Positions 24,195 to 32,288 of a stretch of 35,128 bases of DNA are shown one piece after another; within the stretch, counting starts at the first letter, position 1, and each line of letters begins with the position of its first letter. A program made the position numbers and the translations under genes. The notes beneath the pieces were generated by a model, which saw nothing but the letters and a program-made list of their open reading frames with translations, had not been told where the DNA came from and made no database searches. The DNA is from an uncultured Eubacterium sp. (GTDB lineage Bacteria; Bacillota; Clostridia; Lachnospirales; Lachnospiraceae). The stretch is taken from contig CAJUFM010000030.1 of the NCBI GenBank assembly GCA_910585745.1, forward strand, positions 1 through 35,128, in the 5' to 3' direction.

Positions 24195-25175
24195 TCATTC
24201 TCTGACTCTTATTGTGATTTCACCCGTATGAAGCACCCTGATCTGGTTCCTGCCTTCTTCATCCAGGTACTCCACCACAAGTCCGCCGTCATCATCGATA
24301 TCCAGTGCCCTTCCTTCTTTCCACACATCCTTTTCCAAAAAAGATATTTCTTTTCCAATGACATTGGAATATTCCCGGTATTCCTTCATAAAGCTGCGGT
24401 CTGTAAGATGGGAATAAATCTCCCAGAATTCATTAATGACTGCTGCAGCCAGACGGTTTCTGGGCACACTGGTATCCTTCGCCACGCTGCCAGCCCGTTT
24501 CTCCAGATCCTGGGGAAAATCCTCAGTCTTGTAATTGATGCCAATGCCCACTACAACGGTGTCGATCTTTCCCACCTCAAAATCCGATACTGCTTCCGTC
24601 AGGATCCCACAGATCTTTCGGTTCTCCCAATAAACATCATTCACCCATTTGATCTGAGGATAGATTCCCAGCACCTTCTGGATCCCGCGGCACACCGCCA
24701 CGGAAGCCGCCGTGGTGATCAGGATAGCATCGGAGCCAGCCAGTTCCGGTTTTAGCAGTATGCTCATGTAGATACCAGTATTCGCTGGAGAAAAAAAACT
24801 TCTCCCCAGCCGTCCCTTTCCCTTTGTCTGCTCTTCCGCCAGCAGAACCATCCCATGGACGCCGTTTTCCAAGGCAATACGCTTCGCTTCTACATTTGTA
24901 GAATCAACGGTTCTATAGACTTTGATCGGGAAATTTCGACAACTGTCGTCCAATTCCAGACGGATTCCCTCCTCACTGAGTACATCCGTCATCTCCAGCA
25001 GCCGGTACCCCCGGTTGTTTACTGCTTCAATCTGATATCCTTCACTTTTTAATGTTTTAATCGCTTTCCAGATAGAGGTCCGGGAGACTCCCAGCTCTCT
25101 GGCGAGCTCTTCTCCCGACAGATCCTGTTCCCTGTTCGCTTCCAGGATCGAAAGCAGATCCGTCTTTACACTCAT
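24195..25175 (-). CDS. birA: Biotin-protein ligase / biotin operon repressor BirA
   Basis: 326 residues. An N-terminal winged-helix DNA-binding domain (LLSILEANREQDLSGEELARELGVSRTSIWKAIKTL) marks a bifunctional class II BirA. The ligase domain carries TKGKGRLGRSFFSPANTGIYMS (adenylate loop) and KWVNDVYWENRKICGIL, with a C-terminal SH3-like part. It makes biotinyl-AMP and attaches biotin to carrier lysines of biotin-dependent carboxylases, while repressing biotin genes. ATG 25175 is used because GGGGG lies just upstream and it overlaps the U32 stop as ATGA; an extension to 25220 lacks support. The biotin-dependent carboxyltransferase at 6405 is a related enzyme elsewhere in the window. Confidence 0.95.
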   Translation of the reverse strand: MSVKTDLLSILEANREQDLSGEELARELGVSRTSIWKAIKTLKSEGYQIEAVNNRGYRLLEMTDVLSEEGIRLELDDSCRNFPIKVYRTVDSTNVEAKRIALENGVHGMVLLAEEQTKGKGRLGRSFFSPANTGIYMSILLKPELAGSDAILITTAASVAVCRGIQKVLGIYPQIKWVNDVYWENRKICGILTEAVSDFEVGKIDTVVVGIGINYKTEDFPQDLEKRAGSVAKDTSVPRNRLAAAVINEFWEIYSHLTDRSFMKEYREYSNVIGKEISFLEKDVWKEGRALDIDDDGGLVVEYLDEEGRNQIRVLHTGEITIRVRE

Positions 25176-26407
25176 TCTTCCCCCTCTTTTCGTATAATAT
25201 CGAAAGGTTCCAGAGTACATTCCGTACCTATGGTTATACTTTGTCCCGGATGGGGGCAGCTTTCCATCTCATTTCCATCCTCATCCCGCAGGGTGAGAAC
25301 TTTTGTCCTTACATTTTCCCCGGAGGGTTTCATGATCTCTACCTCATCTCCCACGGAAAATTTATTTTTCTGTTCAAATACGCCGGAACCATCTGAACCG
25401 ACGCGGCTGATCATTCCGAGATAGACATACCCTTTGACATAGGTATTATGATCATAAATCTGGCTTTCATGGGAGGTGGGACCAAAGAAAAATCCGGTGG
25501 TAAACTGCCGGTAGGTGCATTTTGCGATCTCTTCCTTATAATACGGAATATTTTTCTCGTATTTTTCTGGATCTTCAAAATAATCATCCAGCGCCATTCG
25601 GTATGTCCGGGAGACTACTGCCACATACAATGCAGTCTTCATCCGTCCCTCAATCTTAAAACTGTCGATCCCCGCCTTCACCAACTGTGGAATGTGCTCG
25701 ATCATACACAGGTCTTTGGAATTGAATATATAGGTTCCCCTCTCATTTTCCTCCACGGGAAGATATTCCCCGGGACGCTTCTCTTCCATAATATAATATT
25801 TCCAGCGGCAGGGATGGGTGCAGGCGCCAAGATTGGCGTCTCTTCCGGTAAAATAATTGCTCAGCAGGCAGCGTCCCGAATAGGAAATGCACATAGCTCC
25901 GTGGACGAAAGTCTCGATCTCCAGATCTTCCGGTATGTTGTCACGGATATCACCAATCTCTTCCAGGGAGAGCTCTCTGGCAGTCACAACCCTCACCGCC
26001 CCCTGGTCCTTCCAAAAACGAAAGGTCATATAATTTACATTGTTGCTTTGGGTACTGATATGAATATCAATCTCCGGGCACACCTCTCTGGCAATGGAAA
26101 AAACACCCGGATCCGATATGATCAGCGCATCCGGTTTGATGTCTTTCAGCTCATGAAAATAAGCCCGCACGCCCTCTAAATCCCGGTTATGTGCAGTGAT
26201 ATTTGCGGTCACATAAACTTTCTTTCCCTGGCTGTGGGCATATTCAATCCCTTTTTTCATATCGTCAGCGGAAAAGTTTTTCGCCTTTGCCCGGAGTCCA
26301 TACATCTCTCCTCCAATGTAAACGGCATCTGCCCCGTATTCCACCGCTGTCTTCAGTACCTCCAGACTGTTTGCCGGCGCCAGTATCTCCGGTTTTTTTC
26401 CTTTCAT
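25172..26407 (-). CDS. U32 family tRNA hydroxylation protein (TrhP-like)
   Basis: 411 residues. The peptidase U32 signature is intact: ETFVHGAMCISYSGRCLLS, followed by ACTHPCRWKYYI, whose cysteines likely bind an Fe-S centre. An N-terminal TIM-barrel-like part (PEILAPANSLEVLKTAVEYGADAVYIGG) and a C-terminal beta domain match YrrO/YegQ-type proteins. In B. subtilis and E. coli such proteins (TrhP) are needed for prephenate-dependent 5-hydroxyuridine formation at tRNA position 34. The overlap (ATGA) with the upstream trmR-like gene supports this role over a protease. B. subtilis has two adjacent U32 genes, yrrN and yrrO; here only one is present, nearer YrrO in size. Confidence 0.88.
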   Translation of the reverse strand: MKGKKPEILAPANSLEVLKTAVEYGADAVYIGGEMYGLRAKAKNFSADDMKKGIEYAHSQGKKVYVTANITAHNRDLEGVRAYFHELKDIKPDALIISDPGVFSIAREVCPEIDIHISTQSNNVNYMTFRFWKDQGAVRVVTARELSLEEIGDIRDNIPEDLEIETFVHGAMCISYSGRCLLSNYFTGRDANLGACTHPCRWKYYIMEEKRPGEYLPVEENERGTYIFNSKDLCMIEHIPQLVKAGIDSFKIEGRMKTALYVAVVSRTYRMALDDYFEDPEKYEKNIPYYKEEIAKCTYRQFTTGFFFGPTSHESQIYDHNTYVKGYVYLGMISRVGSDGSGVFEQKNKFSVGDEVEIMKPSGENVRTKVLTLRDEDGNEMESCPHPGQSITIGTECTLEPFDIIRKEGEE

Positions 26408-27078
26408 CGCCTTCTCCTTTCCGTCGGTTCACACCGCTTCGTACTCACTGTAACGCCATCCCCCACAGACAGGCATATCGTCTCCAGCTCCTCCATATGA
26501 GTGATGGCATATAAATATTCCCGCATCCTGCTGTGGATCGTCCGGTCACGTCTCGCCACAGCATAACGGGATTCCAAAACATCACAGTCATGCAGTATAT
26601 TGTCGGACACGAGCACTCCGCCCGGTTCCAGCATCCTAAGCAAAAAAGGCAGAAAATTCATATACTGCCCTTTTGCCGCATCCATAAATATAAAATCGTA
26701 TCCTTCTCCTTTTGCCACAAGCTGCTCAAGAACCTGTGCGGCATCTCCCTCCACCAGCCGGATCCGCTCTTCTGGATCGTACTTCCTGAGATTTTTCCTC
26801 GCCTCTGCCAAGCGCATCTCCACCTTTTCAATAGTGGTGATGCGGGATTCTGCAGGAAGGCACTCTTTCATAAATAGTGCCGAATATCCGATGGCGGTCC
26901 CCACCTCAAGGACACGGGCAGGTTTTGCGGTCCGCAGAAGATATCGCAGAAGATCTCTTGTCCCTCTCCGAATAACAGGCACTTCATCCCGAAGTGCCTC
27001 TTTTTCCAAATTAATTATATAGTCCGGAAGTTCCGGGCGAAGTGTGTCAAAAAACACTTCAATTCTTTCTTTTTCCAT
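26404..27078 (-). CDS. trmR: tRNA 5-hydroxyuridine methyltransferase (TrmR/YrrM-like)
   Basis: 224 residues. A SAM-dependent O-methyltransferase of the COMT-like, metal-dependent type: motif I VLEVGTAIGYSALFM (57-70), the acidic ribose-binding end of ITTIEKVE, GDAAQVL, and metal-site FIFMDAAKGQY (Asp133) with SDNIL. In B. subtilis TrmR (YrrM) turns 5-hydroxyuridine at tRNA position 34 into 5-methoxyuridine, and its gene adjoins the U32 genes as it does here. Its start overlaps the MltG-like gene by 20 nt and its stop overlaps the U32 start as ATGA. The Arg-rich C-terminus (ERRRR) is compatible with RNA contact. The assignment relies on both motif and context. Confidence 0.85.
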   Translation of the reverse strand: MEKERIEVFFDTLRPELPDYIINLEKEALRDEVPVIRRGTRDLLRYLLRTAKPARVLEVGTAIGYSALFMKECLPAESRITTIEKVEMRLAEARKNLRKYDPEERIRLVEGDAAQVLEQLVAKGEGYDFIFMDAAKGQYMNFLPFLLRMLEPGGVLVSDNILHDCDVLESRYAVARRDRTIHSRMREYLYAITHMEELETICLSVGDGVTVSTKRCEPTERRRR

Positions 27079-27478
27079 CTGTCGACACCTTTTTTACAAT
27101 TTCCCCCAGTATCTCTTTATACGTCATGCTGGTATTCAGATTATAACTGCCTGCCGCCACAATATTCGTATCGCTCAGTGACAGTTTCAGCCGGATATAA
27201 AAGGAATAAGCATTTGGTACAATGCCCTCCTTCTCCAGATTTTTTGCAATGGTAAGGGAATCCTCTGCCTTTTGTATAACAAATACTTTATCCTGTCCCG
27301 GCGGCGCTTCTGCCATGACCTCGCCAAATACCTCATTGGCAAAAGAATAGGTAAACTTGCAAACCTCTACCGTCGCAAAGACAACGACGACATAGAAGAT
27401 CATATTTAATACAAGGATCAGTATCCCCCGGATCACCAGGAGCACTGTGGCGTTTCCCTTTTCTGTTTGTCCAGTCAT
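27059..27478 (-). CDS. MltG-like N-terminal fragment protein, no catalytic domain
   Basis: 139 residues from ATG 27478, set by GGAG 8 nt upstream (the GTG at 27487 is less likely). One membrane segment (about 14-38) precedes a LysM-like region: KVFVIQKAEDSLTIAKNLEKEGIVPNAYSFYIRLKL, then AAGSYNLNTSMTYKEILGEIV. These are the hallmarks of the N-terminal part of MltG/YceG endolytic transglycosylases, which normally continue for about 200 residues with the catalytic domain. Here the frame stops right after this module, overlapping trmR by 20 nt. The position matches yrrL (mltG) in Bacillus. It is either a shortened ancestral MltG or a regulatory wall-binding protein. No remnant of the catalytic part was seen in the 20-nt overlap or beyond. 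Confidence 0.75.
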   Translation of the reverse strand: MTGQTEKGNATVLLVIRGILILVLNMIFYVVVVFATVEVCKFTYSFANEVFGEVMAEAPPGQDKVFVIQKAEDSLTIAKNLEKEGIVPNAYSFYIRLKLSLSDTNIVAAGSYNLNTSMTYKEILGEIVKKVSTDGKRKN

Positions 27479-27500
27479 GACAACCACTCCGTTTCGCTGC

Positions 27501-29174
27501 TTATACCTCCATGATGATCGGAAGTATCATTGGATTTCGTTTTGTTTTCTTCCAGAGGAAATCGTTTAGGGAATCCTTGATCTCCGCCTTGATCCTTCCC
27601 CAGTCCGTCACACCCCTGTCATAGATCCGGTCAAGGGCAATATTCACGATCTCCAGGCACTCATCCATAAGATTCTCTGCCTCTCTTACATAAACGAACC
27701 CTCTGGATACAATATCCGGTCCGGAAATAACCTGATTCGATCCCTTCTCCAGTGTGAGAACCACCACCATCAGTCCATTTTCTGAAAGATGCTGTCTGTC
27801 ACGAAGTACGATATTTCCCACGTCTCCGACTCCGAGACCATCCACCATGATGCCCTGCGCCTGTACTTCCCCGGCGAACCTGGCCCCTTCTTCTTTCAGC
27901 TCCAGCACCTTGCCGGAACTCATGATCACTACATTCTCCTTCGGGATCCCCATCTCCTGCGCCAGCTCGCTGTGGCGGAGCAGATGACGGTACTCTCCGT
28001 GAACCGGAATGGCAAACTTAGGACGTACCAGAGAATAGATCAGCTTTAATTCTTCCTGGCACGCATGTCCGGACACATGAGCATCCTGAAAGATCACTTT
28101 CGCCCCTTTCATGGATAATTCATTGATCACCTTGGACACACTTTTTTCGTTTCCAGGGATCGGATTGGAACTAAATATAACCAGATCTCCCGGTTTGATC
28201 GCTATTTTTCTGTGAATGGATGCCGCGATACGGGACAATGCCGCCATGGACTCTCCCTGGCTTCCCGTAGTGATCAAAACGATCTGCTCATCCGTATAAT
28301 TTTTCATCTCTTCAATGCTGATGATAATATTATCCGGCGCCTGGATATAGCCGAGCTCCACTGCCACATTAATGATATTAACCATGCTTCGTCCCTCGAC
28401 GATCACTTTCCGCTTATGCTTATGGGCGGAATTAATGATCTGCTGCACACGGTCAACATTGGAGGCAAAGGTAGCCACGATGATCCGGCTCTTTTCATTT
28501 TCATCAAATATTGAGTCAAACGTTTTTCCCACTGACTTTTCCGACATTGTAAATCCCGGTTTCAATACATTGGTACTGTCTGCCATCAATGCCAGCACAC
28601 CCTTTTTTCCCAGTTCCCCAAAACGGGCAAGGTCGATGCTGTCACCATAAACCGGCGTATAATCCACTTTGAAATCACCGGTGTGGACAATAACACCTGC
28701 CGGCGTATAGATAGCAAGAGCCGCTGAATCTGCAATACTGTGGTTTGTCCGAATAAATTCGATGCGGAAATCTCCCAGATTAATATATTGTCCGTAGGTT
28801 ACTACTTTTCTCCTCACCACCCCGAGAAGATTATGCTCCTTCAATTTATTTTCAATGATCGCCATCGTCAGCTTAGTCGCATATACCGGCACGTTCAGTT
28901 CTTTCAATATATACGGCAGGGCGCCTATATGATCCTCATGTCCGTGGGTGATCACAAATCCTTTTACTTTCTCCCTGTGATCCTTCAGGTAAGTCACATC
29001 CGGGATCACCAGATCTACTCCCAGCATATCATCTTCTGGAAATGCAAGACCGCAGTCCACCACAATAATACTGTCATCCGTCTCAAATGCGGTTATATTC
29101 ATACCAATCTGCTCTAAGCCGCCCAGTGGTATGATACGTACCTTCTCATTTCCTGTTTTTGTTTTCTTTCTCAA
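27501..29174 (-). CDS. rnj: Ribonuclease J
   Basis: 557 residues, standard length. A metallo-beta-lactamase/beta-CASP nuclease: RIIPLGGLEQIGMN (13-26), zinc motif HGHEDHIGALPY with His77, His79, Asp81 and His82, VHTGDFKVDYTP, the beta-CASP segment with MADSTN, and AIPVHGEYRHLLRHSELA. RNase J combines 5'-3' exonuclease and endonuclease action in mRNA decay and rRNA maturation. The start is TTG at 29174 with AGAGGTG about 5 nt upstream; no in-frame ATG fits. It lies within the ruvX-DUF1292-trmR gene set, an arrangement differing from Bacillus, where rnjA and rnjB are elsewhere. Confidence 0.95.
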   Translation of the reverse strand: MRKKTKTGNEKVRIIPLGGLEQIGMNITAFETDDSIIVVDCGLAFPEDDMLGVDLVIPDVTYLKDHREKVKGFVITHGHEDHIGALPYILKELNVPVYATKLTMAIIENKLKEHNLLGVVRRKVVTYGQYINLGDFRIEFIRTNHSIADSAALAIYTPAGVIVHTGDFKVDYTPVYGDSIDLARFGELGKKGVLALMADSTNVLKPGFTMSEKSVGKTFDSIFDENEKSRIIVATFASNVDRVQQIINSAHKHKRKVIVEGRSMVNIINVAVELGYIQAPDNIIISIEEMKNYTDEQIVLITTGSQGESMAALSRIAASIHRKIAIKPGDLVIFSSNPIPGNEKSVSKVINELSMKGAKVIFQDAHVSGHACQEELKLIYSLVRPKFAIPVHGEYRHLLRHSELAQEMGIPKENVVIMSSGKVLELKEEGARFAGEVQAQGIMVDGLGVGDVGNIVLRDRQHLSENGLMVVVLTLEKGSNQVISGPDIVSRGFVYVREAENLMDECLEIVNIALDRIYDRGVTDWGRIKAEIKDSLNDFLWKKTKRNPMILPIIMEV

Positions 29175-29221
29175 AATTACACCTCTCTATTCATTCTTAG
29201 TATGATTTTTCTCAATCATTT

Positions 29222-29503
29222 TTACATTTCAATATCTATATCTTCTAACAGTTCTTCAAAATATTTCGATATGATCAGCAATTCCTTTTCATCTTCCACC
29301 ACATCATACAATACTTCTCCGTCCTCTTCCTCGCCGTTCACACGCAGAATAAAAGCATCCGCTTCCTCTTCGGTATCCTCCTCCGGTGCTGCCTCCGAGA
29401 CAAGAAGATACTCTCTTCCTGCGATCTCTGCTTTTTCCCACACAAAAAAAGCCTCCTCGCTGCCATCCTCAGCAGTAAGCATAATCTGACTATTATCTTT
29501 CAT
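29222..29503 (-). CDS. DUF1292 protein (YrzB-like)
   Basis: 93 residues, very acidic. It matches the DUF1292 pattern: MLTAEDGSEEAFFVWEKAEIAGREYLLVSE, an acidic middle, then EEEDGEVLYDVVEDEKELLIISKYFEELLED. No biochemical function is established for this family, though it is nearly always next to ruvX and mltG in Firmicutes. A TGAGG site lies 5 nt before the ATG. Its start codon overlaps the stop of a 32-residue ORF (ATGA), implying translational coupling. Confidence 0.9.
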   Translation of the reverse strand: MKDNSQIMLTAEDGSEEAFFVWEKAEIAGREYLLVSEAAPEEDTEEEADAFILRVNGEEEDGEVLYDVVEDEKELLIISKYFEELLEDIDIEM

Positions 29504-29598
29504 CGTTTCCTCATTTCTGCACGAAACTTAAGTTCCGTGGCTTTTTTCGAAATAACAATATCGTGGCAAACAGTACACAGCCACAAACTTGCCTCCAT
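29500..29598 (-). CDS. Small ORF, 32 residues, CxxCH motif, coupled to DUF1292 gene
   Basis: ATG 29598 has AAGGA 8 nt upstream. The ORF runs 32 codons and ends TGA at 29500, overlapping the ATG of the DUF1292 gene as ATGA. The product begins MEASLWLCTVCHD and ends in a basic helix-like KFRAEMRKR. The two cysteines and one histidine could form half of a zinc site. It occupies the otherwise unexplained gap between ruvX and the DUF1292 gene. I do not recognise a family. It may be a leader peptide, a small zinc-binding protein or the remnant of a longer gene. Support is the ribosome site, the spacing and the overlap, all seen in sequence. Confidence 0.5.
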   Translation of the reverse strand: MEASLWLCTVCHDIVISKKATELKFRAEMRKR

Positions 29599-29629
29599 TA
29601 TTTTTTTCCTTCGTGCAAGATGAATCCTT

Positions 29630-30049
29630 TCATCTCAGCGAATCCAGATATCCCTGCAGAATAAACACCGCTGCTATCTTATCCACGTATGACTTCCGAT
29701 TCTCACGGCGTACTCCACCCTCCTTCAGAACCTCCATCGCAGATATGGTAGTCAGTCTTTCATCCCACAGGACCACCTCTAATCCCGTTCTTTTCTCAAG
29801 TTTTTCCTTAAACTCTTCCGTCCGTTCAGCGCGTTCTCCCAATGTATTATTCATATTCTTGGGATATCCCAACACGATCTTATCCACCTCATACTCCGCA
29901 ATGATTTCTTCTAACCTTGCAAGGGTCTGACGCAGTTTGGTTTCACTTTTTCTTTTTATCACTTCTACGGGCTGTGCTGTGATAAACAGTGCATCGCTGA
30001 CTGCCACACCCACCGTCACAGATCCATAGTCAAGTCCTAATATTCTCAT
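29630..30049 (-). CDS. ruvX: YqgF/RuvX-type pre-16S rRNA processing nuclease
   Basis: 139 residues. RNase H-like fold with MRILGLDYGSVTVGVAVSD (catalytic-type Asp7), VDKIVLGYPKNMNNTLGERAE, VVLWDERLTTISAME (acidic residues) and the C-terminal KSYVDKIAAVFILQGYLD. The family is a resolvase-like nuclease; E. coli YqgF takes part in 16S rRNA 5'-end maturation. The start codon at 30049 has only a distant AGGGAAG (about 14 nt upstream), so initiation may be weak. In Firmicutes it usually follows ireB directly; here a fold-back element lies between. Confidence 0.94.
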   Translation of the reverse strand: MRILGLDYGSVTVGVAVSDALFITAQPVEVIKRKSETKLRQTLARLEEIIAEYEVDKIVLGYPKNMNNTLGERAERTEEFKEKLEKRTGLEVVLWDERLTTISAMEVLKEGGVRRENRKSYVDKIAAVFILQGYLDSLR

Positions 30050-30162
30050 ATATATTTATATTTCTTCCCTGAGCTCTGTCTTCTTTTGCCTCTATCATCC
30101 TGCCCCAAATTCACTCGCTCCGGGCTCCGCCCTGCGCTCCTGTGGGGCGCTCGCCACATTTC
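30050..30162. other. Gap with GC-rich segment next to fold-back element
   Basis: No credible gene. Positions about 30108-30156 are markedly GC-rich and hold the direct repeat GCGCTC (two copies). It may be part of the same inserted unit as the fold-back element, but no inverted partner on the other side was found. Confidence 0.4.
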
Positions 30163-30406
30163 CCTCTGGTTTGGGAATTTGTACAGGCTTGGGGAAACTG
30201 CTTACTCCGCTTAACAATCTGCACTTTCTTTTGGAACAGTCTAGCTTCGCCAGATTCTGTTCCCCGGGCCGTTGGCAGTCTGCATGCGAGCATGCGATTG
30301 TCAACGGCCCGGGGAACAGGTGCTTCCGCACCTGTTCCAAAAGTAATGCACACTTGCTGCCCGCAGATTGTCAGGTTCGTTCTCATACAAATTCCAAAAA
30401 CAGAGG
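30163..30406. repeat. 244-bp imperfect fold-back (MITE-like) element
   Basis: The ends, 30163-30183 and 30386-30406, are inverted repeats matching at 19 of 21 positions. Nested inside are further pairs: caatctgc (30215-30222) with gcagattg (30363-30370), ttttggaacag (30229-30239) with ctgttccaaaa (30332-30342), and a perfect 18-bp stem (30257-30274 with 30302-30319). A local 11-bp hairpin (30313-30338) competes with these. GGAACAG or its complement occurs four times, allowing alternative folds. No transposase is present, and no target-site duplication was recognised. Short frames crossing it are by-products of the symmetry. It separates ireB from ruvX. Confidence 0.75.
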
Positions 30407-30420
30407 TCAGCGCGGCTCAC

Positions 30421-30681
30421 TTATTTCAAGTTATTCTTTATATAATCCTCTAAAAACAGTTCGATGATCTCATCCCGCTCTGCCCGCATGATCAGGCTTC
30501 TTGCGCCTTTGTGGCTGGTTATATAAGTGGGGTCTCCTGACATCAGATAGCCCACGATCTGATTAACCGGGTTATACCCCTTTTCTGTAAGTGCCGCATA
30601 TACAGATGCGATCACATCTCTTACATCAAAATCTTTTTCTACGTCTACTTTAAAAAGCTGGGTATTATTCATTTCCTGCAT
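30421..30681 (-). CDS. ireB: IreB family regulatory phosphoprotein
   Basis: 86 residues from ATG 30681, chosen because GGGGGA lies 5 nt upstream (ATG 30702 is an alternative). Family signature: NNTQLFKVDVEKDFDVRDVIASVY, EKGYNPVNQIVGYLMSGDPTYITSHKGARSLI and ERDEIIELFLEDYIKNNL. IreB (formerly DUF965/YrzL) is a substrate of the PASTA kinase IreK in Enterococcus and affects cephalosporin tolerance; elsewhere its role is less clear. The N-terminal Thr, the site type phosphorylated in Enterococcus, is present (NNTQ). Its own promoter lies at 30816-30844, leaving a leader of about 130 nt. Confidence 0.93.
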   Translation of the reverse strand: MQEMNNTQLFKVDVEKDFDVRDVIASVYAALTEKGYNPVNQIVGYLMSGDPTYITSHKGARSLIMRAERDEIIELFLEDYIKNNLK

Positions 30682-30815
30682 ATTGTCCCCCATTCTAAAC
30701 ATTTTCCTGCTAAATCAAAAATCAAATAAAATACTCATGGGATCAAAAAGTATTCTGCCCCAGCCGTCCCCCGTTGGAACTGCTTTTTCGTCTCTACGCT
30801 TTTTACCCTGGTATC

Positions 30816-30844
30816 ATTTTAATATAAGTATCTTAAATTCGCAA
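30816..30844 (-). promoter_or_regulatory. Candidate promoter of ireB
   Basis: On the minus strand TTGCGA (30844-30839) is followed after 17 bp by TAAAAT (30821-30816). It lies just after the mtaB stop codon, so the ireB set can be transcribed apart from mtaB. No terminator with a T-run was seen between mtaB and this site. Confidence 0.5.
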
Positions 30845-30851
30845 TAGTTTT

Positions 30852-32171
30852 TTATATTAAATTTGTCTTTTGAATCCGTATGCTTCCTATGCCGTTCTCC
30901 GTAAATCCCGCAGTCTCTGCCTCATCCCTTGGGATCTTTACCATCACATAACGCTCATTATGCCCGGTCAGATATTCTTTTCCGTCAATGATGCGGATCT
31001 CCTCAAAGAGTATTTTCTCCTCTCTTCCAATAAACCATTCCTCAAATTGGGTTTTCCCCTGTCTGGCATCTGCCATCAGTATCTCGCTGCGCCGGTGTTT
31101 GGCTTCCGGAGGCACCTGATCCTCCATACCTGCCGCCTTCGTGCCGCTGCGTACACTGTAAGAAAAGACGTGAACATCCGCAAATCCGTTATCTTTGACA
31201 AATTCTCTTGTCCTCTCGAACTCCTCTTCTGTCTCTCCTGGAAACCCGACAATCACATCTGTGGTGATGGCAGGATGTTCAAAATATTTTCTCAGCATGT
31301 CACATTTTTCCCTGTATTCCGCCGCTGTATAATGCCGGTTCATCCGTTTCAGCGTGGTGTCACAGCCGCTCTGCAGGGAAAGGTGAAAATGAGGGCACAA
31401 CTTTGTCACCTCCATCAGCCCCTCCATAAATTCAGTGCTGATGATGCGTGGTTCCAGTGAGCCCAGCCGAATCCTCTCAATTCCCTGGATCTCATTGATC
31501 TTCTGCAGAAGCGACACCAGCGGTCTCCCTTTTAGGGCGACAAACTGCTTTTCACTGGAACGGTCCACACCATAGGAGGACAGATGGATCCCTGTGAGTA
31601 CTACCTCTTTATATCCCTCCTGCGCCACCAAACGGATTTCTTTCAGTATGTCCTCCTCTTCCCGGCTGGAAAGTATACCACCACCCCTTACATAAGGAAT
31701 CATGCAATAACTGCAAAATTGGTTGCAGCCATCCTGGATCTTGATATATTTTCTTGTGCGGTCCCGCACCGGATCACTCTGTCCGCCGCAAGCTGCTTTC
31801 TGGAGGGAATTCCCCTCCGTCACTTCCCGGCTTCCCATATACTCCAGCACTTTTTCTGCGATACTTTCCTTGTCATGGTTAGAAAATGCCACATCCACCG
31901 AGGGATCTTGGAGAAGCTCTTCCCCTCCACTCTCCACGTAGCATCCCACAGCTGCCACGATACTACGAGGATTTTTTTTCTTCGCCCGGTGCAGCATCTG
32001 TCTGGATTTTCGGTCAGCGATATTCGTAACCGTACAGGTATTGATGATACAGATATCTGCCGCCTGTCCAAATTCCACGATGTCAATTCCATGCTTTTGA
32101 AAATCTGTCATCATTTTTTCTGTTTCATAAAAATTTACTTTACAGCCAAGGGTTAAAAATGCAGCTTTCAT
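30852..32171 (-). CDS. mtaB: tRNA t6A37 methylthiotransferase MtaB
   Basis: 439 residues, standard for the methylthiotransferase class. The N-terminal UPF0004 domain has three Fe-S cysteines, Cys10 (LTLGCKVN), Cys46 (NTCTVTN) and Cys77 (AVGCYVE). The radical SAM motif CNQFCSYC has Cys149, Cys153 and Cys156, followed by PYVRGGG. Motifs such as EVVLTGIHLSSYG, HLSLQSGCD and TTDVIVGFPGET are typical of MtaB. A C-terminal TRAM-like domain ends the protein. It adds the 2-methylthio group to t6A at tRNA position 37, giving ms2t6A. The first codons match the family start exactly, although the ribosome site is weak (AT-rich leader with a hairpin at 32188-32216). Confidence 0.95.
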   Translation of the reverse strand: MKAAFLTLGCKVNFYETEKMMTDFQKHGIDIVEFGQAADICIINTCTVTNIADRKSRQMLHRAKKKNPRSIVAAVGCYVESGGEELLQDPSVDVAFSNHDKESIAEKVLEYMGSREVTEGNSLQKAACGGQSDPVRDRTRKYIKIQDGCNQFCSYCMIPYVRGGGILSSREEEDILKEIRLVAQEGYKEVVLTGIHLSSYGVDRSSEKQFVALKGRPLVSLLQKINEIQGIERIRLGSLEPRIISTEFMEGLMEVTKLCPHFHLSLQSGCDTTLKRMNRHYTAAEYREKCDMLRKYFEHPAITTDVIVGFPGETEEEFERTREFVKDNGFADVHVFSYSVRSGTKAAGMEDQVPPEAKHRRSEILMADARQGKTQFEEWFIGREEKILFEEIRIIDGKEYLTGHNERYVMVKIPRDEAETAGFTENGIGSIRIQKTNLI

Positions 32172-32187
32172 ATATTTTTACTGCACT

Positions 32188-32216
32188 TTTGGTATTTTTT
32201 TCTGTAATATACCAAA
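32188..32216 (-). other. Hairpin in mtaB 5' leader
   Basis: TTTGGTAT (32188-32195) pairs with ATACCAAA (32209-32216) around a 13-nt loop, about 17 nt upstream of the mtaB ATG. There is no T-run after it on the minus strand, so it is not a simple terminator. A role in translation control is possible but unproven. Confidence 0.35.
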
Positions 32217-32288
32217 GAGCGCATTTTCCTTTCTACATTTTGCACAAAAATTATCATTATTTTTTTTACACGTGGTCACTTTTTTCTA

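Noticed and set aside
30095..30467. Four short frames of 81-103 codons on both strands
   Set aside because: They cross the fold-back element, mirror each other because of its symmetry, and have no convincing start sites.
30682..30815. Possible riboswitch or T-box in the 130-nt ireB leader
   Set aside because: No T-box sequence and no convincing long stem was found; only G-rich and A/T-rich stretches.
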